From the NCBI RefSeq assembly GCF_000143415.4, contig NW_003314265.1:1198446-1262445 (forward strand): a stretch of 64,000 bases of DNA, read 5' to 3'. This document shows positions 52,065-62,842 of this stretch, piece after piece. The notes beneath the pieces are model-generated. The model was not told the DNA's origin. It made no database searches and saw only the letters and a program-made list of their open reading frames with translations. Both the position numbers and the translations under genes were made by a program. The DNA comes from Selaginella moellendorffii (taxonomy: Eukaryota > Streptophyta > Lycopodiopsida > Selaginellales > Selaginellaceae). Position 1 is the stretch's first letter. Each line of letters starts with the position of its first letter.

Positions 52065-54623
52065 ATGGGTCTGGTGATTGGATTCGTTTTGGGGCTTCTT
52101 CTCGGCCTAGCGCTGACGATCGCCTTCGTTCTCTGCGAGAACCAGCGATCCCAAGCTCGCAGGAAACTGGTGAGTGCTCCTCTTCTTTGGTTTTCTCTGC
52201 ATTCTAGAGCCTTCTCCAATCTCCCAAATTTTGCTTCCTCGCGGCAGGCGGTCTCCACCGCGGCATTCTCACAACTAAACGTGGAGGATGTGAGGAAGCT
52301 CTTTAGCAAGCAGTCTTTACCGCAGTGGGTCCTCTTCACCGAGTATGACAAGGTTCAGTTAAAGCCTCTAGTGTTTCTTCCTCGCTAACAATTCTTCTCT
52401 GTTAAGTAACACCGGTTGGTTTTCTTCTCTATTAAGTAACACCGCCTTCTTTTCTATCTTTTTCTATCTTTTTCTATAGGTGTCCTGGCTAAACTACGAG
52501 CTCCGGAAGATGTGGCCATCCATAGATCAGGTTCGTCGGAAAAAAAATTATTTTTTTAGAAAAACAAGTCTCAAGTTCTCGTGATTTTGTTTAACAGGCA
52601 ACCTCGGAGCTCACTAGAGTTATCGTGGAACCCATACTGGAGCAATACAAACCCCCGGTTATTTCTTCTCTCAAGTTCCAAAAGTTCACGCTCGGCACTG
52701 TCGCGCCACAGTTTGTAGGTCCAAGAACTTGGCACAAACTTTTGAAAGTGGAGTGACTTTGTGGAGCCTTTTTCTTGTTTTCTTTTGTGCAGGCATACAA
52801 AAGGTGGAAACAACCGACGATGAGATCGTGTTGGAGATGGAGCTGCAGTGGGATGGGAATCCCAGCATTATACTTGGCGTGAAAACCATGCTTGGAGTGT
52901 CACTCCCACCAGTACAGGTACTGCGCGTTGAAAATCTTACGCATTTTTCCACTCATGTGTGTCAAACTTCTATGGAAACACAAAAAAAGGTGAAGGACAT
53001 TGGAGTAACTGGTGTGTTTCGCGTTGTTTTCAAGCCTCTAGTCGATACTTTCCCGTGCTTTGGAGCCATCATGTACTCGCTGCGTGAACAGGTTAGCAGT
53101 GATTTTTCTCCCATCTTTTTGCTGAGAGTGCTGTTCATTGTTGCCAGAAAAAACTTGATTTCAAGCTCAAGTTTATCGGCGGAGACATCAAAGCATTTCC
53201 AGTGCTTGCAGGAGCAATCGATGTAAGCGTTGTGTTTGCTCTCTACTCCTGTTTGTTTCTCCCATGAACGTATAATTTCTAGGGAATGATAAGAACAGCA
53301 GTGACGGACTCGTTCCTCTGGCCAATGCGGCAAGTTGTGCCAATTCTCGCGGGTGACTACAGGTAAGTCACGCATCTTTCATGGACTTCACTCGACACAG
53401 ATTTCTTGGTGCCGTATAACAGTGATCTCCTACTCCGTACGTGTGGAAGACTAGTTGTCAAGGTGGTACAAGCGAAAGACTTGCTCAACATGGACTTGTT
53501 TGGAAAATCCGATCCTTTCGCGCAGCTCTTCATCCGTCCCATACCGGCCCGGAGAAAAAGAACCAAAACAATCGTAAGGAAGTCTTACGAATTTTTTTTC
53601 TTCATGAATCTTTGAAAACTTTGCAGGATAACGACCTGAACCCGGTATGGAACGAAGTTTTTGAGTTTGAAATAGAAGATCCGGCAACGCAGAAGCTGTT
53701 TGTTCACATTTTCGACGAAGACAGCGTCCAGGCCTCGGAGCTAATCGGATCGACTCAAGTGCCGGTGAGAGAGCTACAGCCGGGGAGCTTAACCGAGTAC
53801 TGGCTTCCACTCGTCAAGGATCTCGGCAACAAGAAGGAAAACAAGTATAGAGGCCAGGTAAACTTCATGCAAGCTCTTCTTTCTTTCCATTTAGCATTCC
53901 AATCACAACAGGTCCAGCTCGAGCTTCTTTACATGCCGCTAGACGTGGATTCACGGCCGGAAGGTGGTACAAAGTCACAAACACCAAGAACAACGCTCGT
54001 AAATGGCGTCCAGCACCACAGGCGAGCTTCCTCTTTGGCATCAAAGCTTTCATCCAAGAGCTTCATCAAGCCGGCTGCCGTGCACTATCGAGTCTTGTCC
54101 TCGGGCGACGATCAGCTAGCTGCTAGTGGAACGCTGGGCGTGACGGTGATTCGAGGGGAGAACTTGGTGGCCAAGGATTTCAATGGCAAGTCGGATCCAT
54201 ATGTGGTAATTTACATGAAAGGAAGCAAAGCGAAGATGCAAAAGACCAGTGTAAGTGGTGCTAGAGCTTGTCCTTGAGGTGTTCTTTCGTTGTGTTCTAA
54301 AGTTTTAGAGAATTTTCTTCCAGGTGATGCGCAAGACGCTCAATCCGGAGTGGAACCAAAGGTTTCAATTCCCCGTGGAGGACGCGAGGAACGATATGGT
54401 TGTGGTGGAAGTTTGGGACCGCGATGTGTTTGGAAAGGTGGATCTTCCAGAGAAAAACTTAGAGCTCCATGGATCTAACAAGTTTTCTTTCCAGGATTTT
54501 ATGGGAAGTTGTGCGCTTACACTCTCCAAAGTTCTCACCGAGAGATCATACTACGAGGTAGTGACGCTTTCTCCTCGAGCGGCTGGAAAGCTTCACTTGC
54601 ATTTAGAATGGACGAATGCTTAA
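52065..54623 (+). CDS. SYT: plant synaptotagmin / extended-synaptotagmin-like protein (TM-SMP-C2A-C2B)
   Basis: These proteins tether the ER to the plasma membrane and transfer lipids between them. The start at 52065 opens an N-terminal membrane anchor (MGLVIGFVLGLLLGLALTIA). An SMP domain follows (SWLNYELRKMWPSID, KFTLGTVAPQ, LEMELQWDGNPSI, FKPLVDTFPCFGA). C2A begins LVVKVVQAKDLLNMDLFGKSD with the calcium-binding loop IFDEDSVQASE. C2B has LGVTVIRGENLVAKDFNGKS, DPYVVIYMK and VWDRDVFGKD. Aspartates for calcium binding appear present in both C2 domains. Around twelve exons with short introns join in frame, ending LHLEWTNA. The architecture matches plant SYT4/5 (NTMC2T) better than SYT1, but the subgroup is tentative. 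Confidence 0.92.
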
Positions 54624-54928
54624 GAATGAATTAGTGAGGAATTTTATTAGTACAAAGTAATCAAACTTATGAATGATATACTCCAATCAAAGCTGTCGCT
54701 TAGATCGATCGCCATGATTAAAACCAATCGACTAGCCTAGAAAGCTAAATGTGCTACTCACGATCCAACAGTACGCCCTATAGCCGTCAGCACTTACCAT
54801 CTTCTTAACTGTTGACATTCCAGCCGTTGGATCTCCCTCCTTCCATCCCAGCCGTCCAATCCCAGCCTTCCCATTTTTCCAATTGGCGAGGGGTTTCTTT
54901 CGTTGTGTGTGGAGAGAAGGCGAGAGCT
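54624..54928. other. promoter region of the Argonaute gene
   Basis: About 300 bp between the synaptotagmin stop and the Argonaute start. No RNA gene or repeat is evident. Confidence 0.45.
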
Positions 54929-57900
54929 ATGGCGGAGGGAGCTCCGACGACGATGATCCTCGCGCGCCGGCCGGGCTATGGCACCGCGGGGACGGGGACG
55001 ACGGTGCTGGCCAATAATTTTTGGGTGCGCTTCGACAAGACGAGGAATGTTTTCCACTACGATGTAGGTTCTTGCTCGATCGATCCTTCTCTCCTTGCTT
55101 ATTTCGCGTCCTTGCCGCTGGTTCTTGTGATTCCAGGTGGTTGTGACCCCCGATGTTCCCGCGGGATTCAAGCGAGCCATCATCCAGGCCATGATCGAGC
55201 AGTACAAGAATGAGAAGATCCAGTGCTTGCCGGTCTACGATGGAGAGAAGAGCCTCTACACGGCGAAATCGATCGGCGATAGCCTAGAGCTGGACGTGAA
55301 GCTCGGGGATGTCGACGATAGTGGAAGAAGGAGGCAAGATTTCGAGGCTTTTTCTCTCGTTTGTGCTGATTTCGAGCAATGTATGTTGCCAGGAGAGACA
55401 CAGACTTTCGTGTCACACTGCGGCTCGCCTCGCGGCCGAATTTGGGCTCGCTCGCGGATTTTCTAGGCGGGAGAACCACTGTTTGCCCACACGACACGAT
55501 CCAAGTCATGGATCTCGTCTTGAGGGAGTGTGCTACGAACTCGAAGAAGTAAGAACGCTCGCTCTTGTTCTTCCTTCTTTCTTTGTCTAAAAGGGTAGAA
55601 CTCAATGCAGCCTTGTTCCTGGTGGTCGGTCTTTCTTCTCCCCTAACCTGGGAAACAAGGATCTTGGAGGCGGCCTCGTCGCGTGGCAAGGCTTCTATAT
55701 GTCCATCCGTCCAGCACAGGACAATTTGCTCGTCCTTAACATTGGTACGAGTTTCCAGAGTTTCCAGGTTGCGTTCTTTTATTCTTTATTTTCTCTTCTC
55801 GCAGACATGACCGGGAATGCGTTTATCAAGGAGGGGCAGACTCTGGTGGAGTTTGTGAGCAGGTCTTTTGGTGCCGATCCTCGCGATCTGGATCGTAACA
55901 TGCGTCGGCAGGATGCACAGGGCGACACTTACCGCGTCAAGGTTGAGATTTCTCTTTTCTTTTTTTTTTCTTCATCTTAGAATGTGCTTTTCCTAAGAAA
56001 AGCGATCTTTTGTGTAGATGAAGAAGCTGGTGAAAGGCCTCAAGGTGGAAACAAGTCACTGCAAGACCAAACGAAAGCTCAAGATTGTGAGCTTGACGCG
56101 ACAGCCACTGGAAACTTTGAAGTAAGTGCCCCCTGCTTTCAAGTTCGTGTTCTTCGCTAACGTCGTTTTTGTAAAGCTTTAATATGAATGGTATGCAAGT
56201 TTCCGTAGTCGATTATTTTCGGCAAACTTATGGTTTAAACCTGGCATTTGGGGGGTTTCCTGCTGTGGAGCAAGGATCCGGTGATCGGAAAAAGTATATC
56301 CCGCTCGAGGTTTGCATAGTCCTTCTGCTGTTTGACGAGTAATCCATTGTTGTTGGACAGCTCTGCCGACTCGTTAAGGGCCAGAATTTTACCAGAAGGG
56401 TGAATGACGACCAGAGAAAGGGGCTCTCTGCAATGACATGCTGCCTACCTGAGCAACGCGTGAACGCCACACAACAGGTTTGTTTGGGCACTTCATTTCT
56501 ACCTCGACAAACGTTTTTGTTCAGGCCTGCTTAAATCTGAAAAAACAAAGCGAAGATCACGCCAAAGAGTTCGGAGTGGAAATCAATCCTAACTGGACTA
56601 GAGTTCCAGCTCGAGTTCTTAATCCTCCAAAGGTTGGGTTTACTAGCAGACCTCGTGAAGTAGACAAATAAAAATTCGTAAGTGCAGGTGAAGTATGGAA
56701 ATGGTGAAATTTGTCCCCGCGATGGGACGTGGAACATGATAAACAAGGTGCGAACAATTGTGAAGATTGTGCTATTCATGACGCAGATGAATGCGTGCAG
56801 AAAATGGTCGAAGGGCGGGAGATCAAACATTGGGGCATTATTAGCTGCTCTAACCGTGTGAGAGAAAATGACCTTCAAAGGATAGCACAGCAGCTCTCGT
56901 CAGCATGTCTTTCTTATGGAGTGGTACGTCTGCAGAATTCTTCTTTTACTAGCTTTTCTTAATGCTTCTTTTACAGGGCTTGGACGTGAATGTCGTAATG
57001 CCTCCGCTGGTGGTGACTGTTCCACAGAGGGTGGACGAAACGATACGGTCTTCCGTGAAAAAACTTGCGGAGCGGAATATCGAGCTCCAGCTGCTCGTGT
57101 GCATTCTACCAGATCGTGAACACAAGCCATTTTATGGTAAGATTTGCGGTGACTGGGATTCAGTGAACACTTCTTCCTTCTTCACAGTGACCATCAAGCG
57201 CTTATGCGAGCTTGAACTTGGTGTCATAACTCAATGCGCGCAGGAGGGTAAAATTAGGAAGTGTGATCCTCGCTACCTCGCAAACCTTATTTTAAAAATC
57301 AATGCCAAGGTATTGTGCGAAATGTTTTCTTTCGTTGGCTATTGACGAGGTTTCGACAGTTCGGAGGGAAAAACGCAGTTATATGTGCGCAAGATCTGAA
57401 GAAATGCAAGCCGGTAGCAGACTCGCCAACTCTGATAATCGGTGCGGATGTTTCTCATCCTCGTGCTGGGGAGGAAACAGGGTGCTCAATGGCAGCGGTA
57501 CGTAGCGATATAAAGATGGATGCTCTCACTGACATAAAGAACATCCAGGTTGTGGCGAGTATGGATTGGCCCGGGTTTGCGCAGTATGCGACGGTCGTGA
57601 GAAGTCAGCCTTCGCGACAGGAGATGTTGGACGACCTGTTCTGGGAGAACGTTGACGAGCAGGGCCGTAGTGTCAGTGGTGGCATTTTCAAGTAAGTGTG
57701 TTCTTACGGTGTGGTGCATTAACATTGTTTTTCTGTTTTTCTTTGCAACAGGGAGATGTTGATGGCATTCCATCACCGGACGAACTTTATCCCTGAGCGT
57801 ATAATTTATTACAGGTAACAAAAGGAAATGGTCGGGATTTAGAAGCTTACATTAACATTCCAGAGACGGAGTAAGCGAAGGACAGTTCGAGGCTGTGCTT

Positions 57901-58709
57901 CGTAGCGAATACGAGTCGCTTCAGCGAGTAAGTTTGTAAACATTTTGACTTCGATCGGGTGTCTAAAATCTTAGCACGCAGGCTTGTTCTGCTCTCGGCT
58001 GGAGCGGTGGGCCTCCGGAGCAGGCCGAGAAGCGGTCCAAGCAACCATCAAAGGGTCCCAAGATCACGTTCATAGTGGTGCAAAAGAGGCACCATACCTG
58101 TTTTTTCCCGGCCACGAAGCCGACTGGGAAAAACCAGAACATCAGCCCGGGGACAATCGTCGATAAAGTCGTGTGCCATCCGACAAACTTCGACTTCTAC
58201 CTTTGCAGCCACCAGGGAATCAAGGTACTCCCAAGAAATCCCCACAGTGATTTCTCATTCTTAAACTTGTCTGCGGCACTGTGCAGGGGACTAGCCGGCC
58301 CGTGCACTACCACGTCCTCAAAGACGAGAACGGGTTTACTGCTAACGAGATCCAGCAGTTCACGCACGACCTCTGCTACCTCTACTCTCGCTGCACCCGA
58401 GCTGTTTCGTATGGTAGGTCTCAAGCTTGTCTCTTTCGATGCAAAAACAATAACTTTTCTCTTGCAGTTCCACCGTGCTATTACGCTCACTTGGCAGCAC
58501 AGCGAGCGCAGGCTTGGGTGGATCCCGAGGGCTCCACGCCTCCAACGACGGCGAGTGGAGGAGGGTCGGACGCCGGTGCTGCTGGTCCTGCTGGTGCTAC
58601 TGGTGGTTCTCGTGGAGGGAGGCGTGCTGCTCGGCGAGTTCCCTCTGGACCAGTGCGGCCGCTTCCGCCGATGCACGAGAAGATCCGGAACACCATGTTT
58701 TACATCTAA
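54929..58709 (+). CDS. AGO: Argonaute protein (AGO1/5/10-like), catalytic residues present
   Basis: Argonautes bind small RNAs and silence targets. Some twenty short exons join in frame to roughly 850 residues. Order: a short N-terminus ([19 protein letters not shown]) without the Gln-rich leader of AGO1; N domain with [15 protein letters not shown]; linker with [20 protein letters not shown] ([30 protein letters not shown]); MID ([20 protein letters not shown]); PIWI. PIWI carries GADVSHP, the glutamate in [17 protein letters not shown] and [13 protein letters not shown], so a DEDH tetrad is complete and slicing is expected. A Gly/Ala/Arg-rich insertion precedes the standard end [17 protein letters not shown]. 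The intron at 55334-55392 uses a GC donor. The gene is convergent with CD2BP2. Confidence 0.93.
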
Positions 58710-58912
58710 GAAGGTTTGCAAGGTTTGAGAAACGAGCATACAATTTTGCGAGGTTTACACTAGTATGTGATCGTATGGCATTATAGTGAAAGTTCTAAAG
58801 TTTTGGACGACCGAGCTTAACTTCTATAGTGAAAGTTTTGTTCCACAGTTTTGAGATTCGAAACCATTCTTGTATTTCTTATGGTTCTTTTTTACAAGCT
58901 GATCAAACCGCT

Positions 58913-60485
58913 TCTACATACGCATTCGTTGCTTCATCGAACTTAAACCTGGAAGAGACTCGATTCAAGTTCCAGTCCAGAGAGAAAAATGGAGCTTACC
59001 ACTGGCCGGATGCCGCGCTACAAAACAGGCCCGAGCTCGGGTCGTAGTAGTATCCCGTCTCGGCGTTGTAGTAGTATCTGCGTTGTCAAAGCCGCGGCTT
59101 AGAACGATATGAATGCTTGCTCTTGTCGAGAGGTCTCATACCCGGAGGATCCATCGTAGACATATCCATTGGCATCCGCCTCGCCAGGCTCGGACGCTTG
59201 AGGTTCATCCGAGAAGATGTCTACTTCCTCTTGTAGCACAGCATCTGCAAGCGAAGAAGTTCGTAAACACGCAGAGAGCAAGCTCTGGAGGATTGATTCA
59301 CCTGCTTCTCGTCGAAACTTCTCTTGCACCTTGTCGTAGACGTCTGGAAGAAATTTGAGCAAAGATTAGAGGAGTTGGAGACGAGGCTTTTTGAGGCGAC
59401 AAACCTGATTCACCGATGTCCATCAGCTTCATTGCATCTTCTGTAAGCTGGTCGAAGGCGATCTTCGCGGGCCCGGTTAGCTTGCCTCGTCGATTCCCTT
59501 CTTTCGTGGACCCTCTAAGTCGTCTCAGTGCCTCCAGGACCTGTAAGGAGAGCCTTCATAAATGAGATTCACCGAGATGACTACACTAGGGACAAGCATA
59601 TATGCAGACATCCAGTTGAAAGGAAAAAAAAACTGCTAGCGTGAGTGACATACCCAAGACAATAGAATGCCACCACCAAGCATGAAAATGCCGAACAAGA
59701 AAAAACAAGCACCGTTTCTCCAGGCTCCAGCGCGTCCGCAATCCGCTTCTTCATGAGCCCGATATCTCGAGGAGAAATGTCGTGCTCGGCAGCCTCTTTA
59801 TCTTTTCTCGCGAGGTGTTTGGCCGCGAACCGAGTGTCTACCTCCGCACTGTCCAGCCAAGCGTCCTGGAAGAGAGGAGTCAAAAAGGAAATCACACTCA
59901 AAGACGAAGCCAGGAGAAGAGATTTCTCACATACCCGAGCCTCGAACTTGGTCGCGTACTCCACATAATGGCCATCATCGTCAAAGAAGCCATCCCTTCT
60001 CTCCGCATTTAAGTTGAATGGCTCCAACTTGACAGCATCATCGTCATTCTGGAGCTCAAAGAGTTGGAAGAAGATCGAAAAAAAGAAAGGAAAAACGCTC
60101 TTTTGGGACGCGTACCTCGAAGCTCTCCTCGGCTTGGCTGAAATCATGGAGATTGGAAGTATCCTCCGCGGTTCTGAGCTGCTCCGCCATGACGCTCCGC
60201 CGCATCGCCCGCTCGGTCGCGGCAATGCGTGCACTGCGCGAGCGTGGATCGCCATCGTCCTCCTCCTCATCGACGCCGCCACGCTCGAACACATCGCTCT
60301 TCTTTCCTTTAGGAAATTTCAGCTTCCTGGGCCTGAGAAAGAAGGGATTGAGAGGGAGGAGAACAATCACTCGAATGAGCGCTGGGACTTACTGATCGTC
60401 CTCATCGTCGTCGTCTGGATCCGGCTCCTCGTACGTGAAGCGAGCGCGCTTGCTGCCCGCCCGCGACGCCTTGGCTGCTCCCTCC
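58913..60485 (-). CDS. CD2BP2/Lin1-type U5 snRNP protein with C-terminal OCRE-like domain
   Basis: CD2BP2 (yeast Lin1, U5-52K) associates with the U5 snRNP before spliceosome assembly. The start at 60485 gives MEGAAKASRAGSKRARFTYE, then an acidic stretch and KLKFPKGKKSDVFERGG. The family core is EPFNLNAERRDGFFDDDGHY followed by RDAWLDSAEVD, then GLMKKRIADALEPGETVLEA and LRRLRG. Animal and yeast members end in a GYF domain. Here the C-terminus has tyrosine-rich repeats (GYVYDGSSGYYYN, ETGYYYDPSSG, ASGQWFKFDEATNAYVE) typical of an OCRE module. About eight exons are joined in frame, stopping at 58913. It is divergent from the U6atac gene, with 119 bp between its start codon and the RNA start. 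Confidence 0.9.
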
Positions 60486-60540
60486 ATGAGCCCAAAACCC
60501 TAGCCCTAGCTGACGTGGCCGGCTAGGGCTTTGCGAACTT

Positions 60541-60551
60541 ATCCCACATGC
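60541..60551 (+). promoter_or_regulatory. plant snRNA upstream sequence element (USE)
   Basis: ATCCCACATGC matches the plant snRNA USE consensus RTCCCACATCG in ten of eleven positions except the last CG. Its end is 23 bp from the TATA box, the spacing that specifies Pol III in plants (Pol II snRNA genes have about 33). Confidence 0.9.
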
Positions 60552-60574
60552 CCAAGCGCAAGGAAATGCCACCA

Positions 60575-60582
60575 TATAAATA
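60575..60582 (+). promoter_or_regulatory. TATA box of U6atac
   Basis: TATAAATA, 23 bp downstream of the USE and ending 22 bp before the RNA start at 60605, as expected for a plant type-3 Pol III gene. Confidence 0.9.
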
Positions 60583-60604
60583 GGCAGTGTAGGTCATATC
60601 TTAC

Positions 60605-60727
60605 GTGTTCGTAGAATGGAGAGATGTTTGGCATCTCCCTCGACAAGGACGGGAATAACCTTCGGGTTTGAACACACAGATGTGGTTAAGGCATCCCACC
60701 CTCGGGTGGATCTTACCCCCAGTTTTT
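60605..60727 (+). ncRNA. U6atac: U6atac small nuclear RNA (minor spliceosome)
   Basis: U6atac replaces U6 in the U12-type spliceosome. The 5' end GTGTTC (60605-60610) pairs with GAACAC (60670-60675). In human U6atac the equivalent stem is GTGTTGT with ACAACAC, so the stem is kept by compensatory change. Other landmarks in order are GGAGAGA (60618-60624), a GAGATG/CATCTC hairpin (60621-60626 with 60632-60637), CGACAAGGACGGGAA, an internal stem-loop AACC-TTCG-GGTT (60657-60668), GGTTAAGGCAT (60684-60694) as in known U6atac, and a 3' stem CCACC-CTCG-GGTGG (60696-60709). A T-run follows at 60723. Length (about 120 nt) and promoter fit. The 5' splice-site pairing box differs slightly from the usual AAGGAGAGA. 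Confidence 0.93.
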
Positions 60728-60737
60728 GTTTTTTTTT
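60723..60737 (+). terminator. Pol III T-run terminator of U6atac
   Basis: TTTTTG followed by nine further T immediately after the 3' stem region; a strong Pol III stop. Confidence 0.85.
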
Positions 60738-60861
60738 AAATTTTTTTTCTGGTATGCGTTTTCTGCGATTACAGCCATGCTCATGAAAAGAAAGCGAGAA
60801 CATCATATATTTGGCTCAAGCTGATCTGGAAGGCAAGTGATTCCAACTTCCAAGCTGATGC

Positions 60862-61155
60862 ATGAAGGCTTCAACAGCTTTCCCAACTACTGCTGTCGGA
60901 AATCGATTCCTCCCAGGGAAACATCACTTCGTTTCCAACAATAAACAGCGAGAAAGCTCCTCGAGATGTGAGATCTTTCGTCTCCATAAGAAACAAGAGA
61001 ACCTTCACACTCCCGATGCAGTCGGCCAGGGAACGCAGATCTTCATGCTGGACAGATTTTGCAGAGAATTCAAGCTTGTCAAGCCTGAGATTAAAGTTCC
61101 CAATGGAGGTACATTTAATGGTCTTGTCCTTGTTTCTTGGAGAAAAGCTTGCTAA
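60862..61155 (+). CDS. possible 5' exon of a truncated or orphan gene
   Basis: A 97-codon open frame starts MKASTAFPTTAVGNRFLPGK, which is Ser/Thr- and basic-residue-rich like a plastid transit peptide, and includes FMLDRFCREFKLVKPEIKVP. A GT donor could follow PNGG at about 61111. I find no convincing continuation in the AT-rich sequence downstream, so this may be a gene fragment or a spurious frame. The family is not recognised. Confidence 0.3.
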   Translation: MKASTAFPTTAVGNRFLPGKHHFVSNNKQRESSSRCEIFRLHKKQENLHTPDAVGQGTQIFMLDRFCREFKLVKPEIKVPNGGTFNGLVLVSWRKAC

Positions 61156-62842
61156 CTTTGAAGTATTTCTTACGAAATTGATTTGCCTGGAGGACTCTTT
61201 GATGCTACATTGCTACATTGCTACATTGATGATATAAAAAGGGGCAAAATCTAAAGAAGTACTAGGTAAAGTATATACTTGATGGTACTAATAGATGTAA
61301 AACAATTTTCTATGGTGATATTACTATGTTGAGATTAGATTAGAAGTTTTTTTTTTTTAAGAAGTTGGCAGTAGAGCTTGTGACAAAAAGGAGAAAAGTT
61401 TTGGACATCTGTCTAATTGCTAGATGTGCTAGAGCTAGAAAGCTATAAAAATGTATAAAATATGAAGATTTAGAAATATATTTGTATATTCATTCCAAAA
61501 TAAATTATGCATTAAAATCATTCATTTAAATTTTATTTTTTTTTAGAAATCACTTAAATCATATGTTTAATAAAAAACTTAACAAAGAGTAATACTAATT
61601 AGTTAATGCTCACTAAAAATATCTCCTCACACAAGATAAAACATGGGATAATTCAAGATTGTAATTATGATTTTCATCAAAAATTTGCGATTTCAATCCA
61701 GCACTATATTATTAAATGCATTAATTTAATAAATTCCATTTAATTTTATTTTCAGCACTACCATTTAACAAATATTATTTAAATCAGTAAAACTTATTTA
61801 TAAAAAATCAACAATAATAAATAAATAAATAATTTAAATTAGATTAAACATAATTATATAAATTGTTATGAATATTCACCATAAGTTTATAAAACATCTT
61901 CATAATAAATTGAACATTTTTCAAAATTATTCTCAAGTTTGTGAAAGTTTAAACAATATAATTGTATAATTATACATATTATTAAATTATAAATGCATAC
62001 TCTTTTTCAATTATATAGTACAATGTAAGTGATATAGTTGTAAATTTAATATATTTTTTTTGGAAAAAGTTACATTAACAATATATATTAACAAATAAAG
62101 TAAAATTTTGAATTAAATGAGAGAACATCCATTAATATTTTTATTAATGAACTTTTATTTTATAAATTTTTTTATTAATATTTTACTTCCAAATGCTATA
62201 TAATTTGGGTATTAAGGATTATTATAGTTGGACTAATTACTATCAAATGCATTTTATAAACTATTTTCTATTTTAAATTTTTAAAGTTATTTCACAAAAA
62301 ACTAAACAATTCATTCTTGAGTATTAATAATAGAGAGTACCTAAAGTGTATTATCGAGGTTGTTTACAAAAATGAGGATATAAAAATACTCAAAGTAGAG
62401 GTCAGGGGATGAAAATAAGCTGGGTGCAATTTGATGGTTGGAATTAAAATCAAGTCGAATAAAAATGTTAAAAATTGAAAATATTTACCATTATGTTTTG
62501 TCGAAAAATTCCAAACCTAATAAAATAGAAATTAAGTTCTAAGATTAAAATAAAATTAATATTAAAATAATTAAAATTATTAATTATTTAACATCAGTAT
62601 GATCAATACTATCTGAACAAGCAACATAAGCATTATCCCCAAAGTCATGTTAAAGCTTGAATTAAAGAATTTGCTTAGTGAGAAGGCACAAACAAACTCA
62701 ATGACATGGCAAACACCACAAGAAAATCATTGAAAAAACTACCAATTTCCCTTTGCTATGTGTAAAACAACTAGCTCTTATACTAGAATCTATTTGTAAT
62801 TTGTAACTATTTTCCAACATGAAATTTAAACCTACATTTTTA
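61156..62842. other. AT-rich intergenic DNA
   Basis: No gene. A short run of GCTACATT units occurs near 61202-61228. The last part holds the 3' region of the gene ending at 62843. Confidence 0.5.

Larger units (their letters stand above)
60486..60604. promoter_or_regulatory. 119-bp divergent promoter, CD2BP2 (Pol II) and U6atac (Pol III)
   Basis: This interval holds the complete Pol III promoter of U6atac and must also hold the 5' region of CD2BP2 on the other strand, unless the latter's transcription starts inside U6atac. Confidence 0.8.

Noticed and set aside
60594-60806. 70-codon minus-strand frame over the U6atac locus
   Set aside because: The RNA gene with promoter, fold and terminator explains the sequence better.
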